DNA from: CAYRML01 sp964425485
GTDB taxonomy: Bacteria > Bacillota > Dehalobacteriia > UBA4068
NCBI GenBank assembly: GCA_964425485.1
Contig: CAYRML010000077.1
Span: 1 to 6,258, forward strand
DNA length: 6,258 nt
Reading direction: 5' to 3'
Under the pieces are notes generated by a model, which saw only the letters and a program-made list of their open reading frames with translations, had not been told where the DNA came from and did no database searches. Below, piece by piece: positions 5,026 through 6,258 of the stretch (the stretch's first letter is position 1; the number at the start of each line of letters is the position of its first letter). The translations under genes were made by a program, and so were the position numbers.

Positions 5026-6258
5026 ATGAAAAAAACTGATGTTGTGATTGTTGGCACTGGTGCAGCAGGATTGTTCTGCGCATTGGAGTTGCCGCAAACT
5101 CTTAATGTGCTGATGCTCACAAAAGATTTGATGGAGAACAGTAACTCCTTTTTGGCGCAAGGTGGTATTTCCGCCTTGCGTGGGCCGGAAGATTATGAAT
5201 GTTACTTTGAAGATACTATCAAGGCAGGGCATTATAAAAATAACAGGGAATCTGTTGCCATTATGATTCAATCATCTCCACAAATCGTTCGGGATCTGAT
5301 AAATTATGGGGTGGAATTCGAGCATGATGAAAAGGGCGGCTTGGTTTATACCCGTGAAGGCGCTCATTCCACCTATCGCATATTATATCATGAGGATATA
5401 ACCGGCAAGGAAATCACCAGTAAGCTGCTGGCACAAGTCAAAAAACGTGCCAATGTAACTATATGTGAAAAAACTCCTTTGCTGGATATTGTGGAAGAGG
5501 ATGGGGTTTGCAAAGGAGTCATAGCGGAGGGCCAGGATGGCAAGGCCTTTATTATTGAGGCGGATGCTGTGATTTTAGCCACCGGCGGTTTAGGCGGGTT
5601 GTTCAAAAATTCCACTAATTTTGAACATATGACCGGCGATGCTTTGGCCATAGCTATCAAGCATGGCATCGAGTTGCAGGATATCAACTATATCCAGATA
5701 CATCCGACAGCCCTTTATTCTACGAAAAGCGGCCGGCGTTTCTTGATCTCGGAATCCGTGCGGGGAGAAGGGGCCGTGCTTTTGAATGCTAAAAAGGAGC
5801 GCTTTGTGGACGAGCTTTTGCCGCGTGACCTTTTGGCCAGGGCTATCTTGAAGCAAATGGAAATTGACCATAAAGACTATGTATATCTTTCTTTAGCCCA
5901 TATGGATGCGGAAACTATCAAAAACCGTTTCCCCAATATTTATAGTCATTGTTTGGCGGAAGGTTATGATATAACCAAGGACTGTATTCCCGTCACGCCT
6001 GTGCAGCATTATTTTATGGGCGGCATCAGAGTGGATATCAACAGCAAAACTAATCTGGACAACCTTTATGCCGTGGGGGAAACCAGTTGTAATGGCGTAC
6101 ATGGGGCTAATCGTCTGGCCAGTAATTCTCTTTTGGAAAGCTTGGTGTTCGGAAAAAGAGCAGCAGCTCTTATTGCTAGGGAATTACCGCGTCATGTGGT
6201 TATAAAAACAGCGCCGGATCTAAGCTCATATCAAGACTTGAAAGCTTTGCGGGAAGAA
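5026..6258 (+). CDS. nadB: L-aspartate oxidase NadB, 3'-truncated by window edge
   Basis: This FAD enzyme oxidises L-aspartate to iminoaspartate, which NadA uses at once; anaerobes can use fumarate as electron acceptor. The frame is open for 411 codons to the last base. The family is about 430-540 residues, so the C-terminal part is missing here and its helical domain cannot be judged. The N-terminal FAD fold shows VVIVGTGAAGL (6-16, GxGxxG at 10-15), SFLAQGGISA (41-50), and ILATGGLGGLF (183-193). Active-site residues known from E. coli NadB appear as Glu111 (TREGAHS), His226 (IQIHPTAL), Arg267 (LPRDLLAR), His328 (VQHYFMGGI) and Arg363 (HGANRLASNSLLE). These match L-aspartate oxidase; fumarate reductase or succinate dehydrogenase flavoproteins are relatives but would not sit beside nadA. 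The ATG at 5026 follows AAGGAAAGAGG by 8 bases. It is probably co-transcribed with nadA; nadC often follows but is outside the window. Confidence 0.95.
   Translation, partial: MKKTDVVIVGTGAAGLFCALELPQTLNVLMLTKDLMENSNSFLAQGGISALRGPEDYECYFEDTIKAGHYKNNRESVAIMIQSSPQIVRDLINYGVEFEHDEKGGLVYTREGAHSTYRILYHEDITGKEITSKLLAQVKKRANVTICEKTPLLDIVEEDGVCKGVIAEGQDGKAFIIEADAVILATGGLGGLFKNSTNFEHMTGDALAIAIKHGIELQDINYIQIHPTALYSTKSGRRFLISESVRGEGAVLLNAKKERFVDELLPRDLLARAILKQMEIDHKDYVYLSLAHMDAETIKNRFPNIYSHCLAEGYDITKDCIPVTPVQHYFMGGIRVDINSKTNLDNLYAVGETSCNGVHGANRLASNSLLESLVFGKRAAALIARELPRHVVIKTAPDLSSYQDLKALREE

Noticed and set aside
4795..5271. 158-codon open frame on the - strand across the nadA/nadB junction
   Set aside because: It covers conserved parts of both genes on the opposite strand; it reads like a reverse-complement shadow.
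1..6258. CRISPR arrays, tRNA or rRNA genes, insertion sequences
   Set aside because: No regularly spaced repeats, cloverleaf-like sequences or transposase-like frames were found in the short intergenic gaps.

Overview
The window is an ordinary chromosomal segment from a spore-forming member of the Bacillota. All seven genes lie on the + strand. In order they are: the 3' part of xerD; dacF, encoding a D-Ala-D-Ala carboxypeptidase; the complete spoIIA cluster (spoIIAA, spoIIAB, sigF); and the start of a quinolinate-synthesis operon (nadA, then nadB cut by the right edge). The xerD to dacF to spoIIAA-AB-sigF order is a known landmark of endospore formers. Differences from the Bacillus subtilis layout suggest a Clostridia-like or Negativicutes-like host, but the class cannot be fixed from this sequence: xerD abuts dacF without drm and pupG, and nadA rather than spoVA genes follows sigF. 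Base composition looks uniform and moderately AT-rich, and there is no sign of recent transfer.

Layout: xerD ends at 784 and is followed by a strong intrinsic terminator (815-844). dacF (921-2069) has its own terminator (2092-2129). A good sigma-H-type promoter (2156-2185) follows, then the tightly packed spoIIAA (2216-2566), spoIIAB (2563-3036) and sigF (3062-3844). A 233-base AT-rich gap (3845-4077) holds a perfect 28-bp palindrome followed by a T run, two extended -10 promoter candidates, a 9-bp tandem repeat, and a small hairpin that places the nadA Shine-Dalgarno in its loop. nadA (4078-4986) and nadB (from 5026) then run to the edge.

How the genes work together: SpoIIAB binds and inhibits sigma-F. 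SpoIIAA, when unphosphorylated, displaces sigma-F from SpoIIAB, and SpoIIAB as a kinase inactivates SpoIIAA. This is the partner-switch that turns on forespore transcription. All key residues are present, so the switch looks intact. DacF trims peptidoglycan peptides and is usually a forespore (sigma-F/sigma-G) gene. NadB oxidises L-aspartate to iminoaspartate, and NadA condenses that with dihydroxyacetone phosphate to give quinolinate for NAD synthesis. XerD resolves chromosome dimers.

No unknown system was found. The points most worth a second look are regulatory: the palindrome between sigF and nadA, the terminator that separates dacF from spoIIA, and the sigma-H-like promoter.
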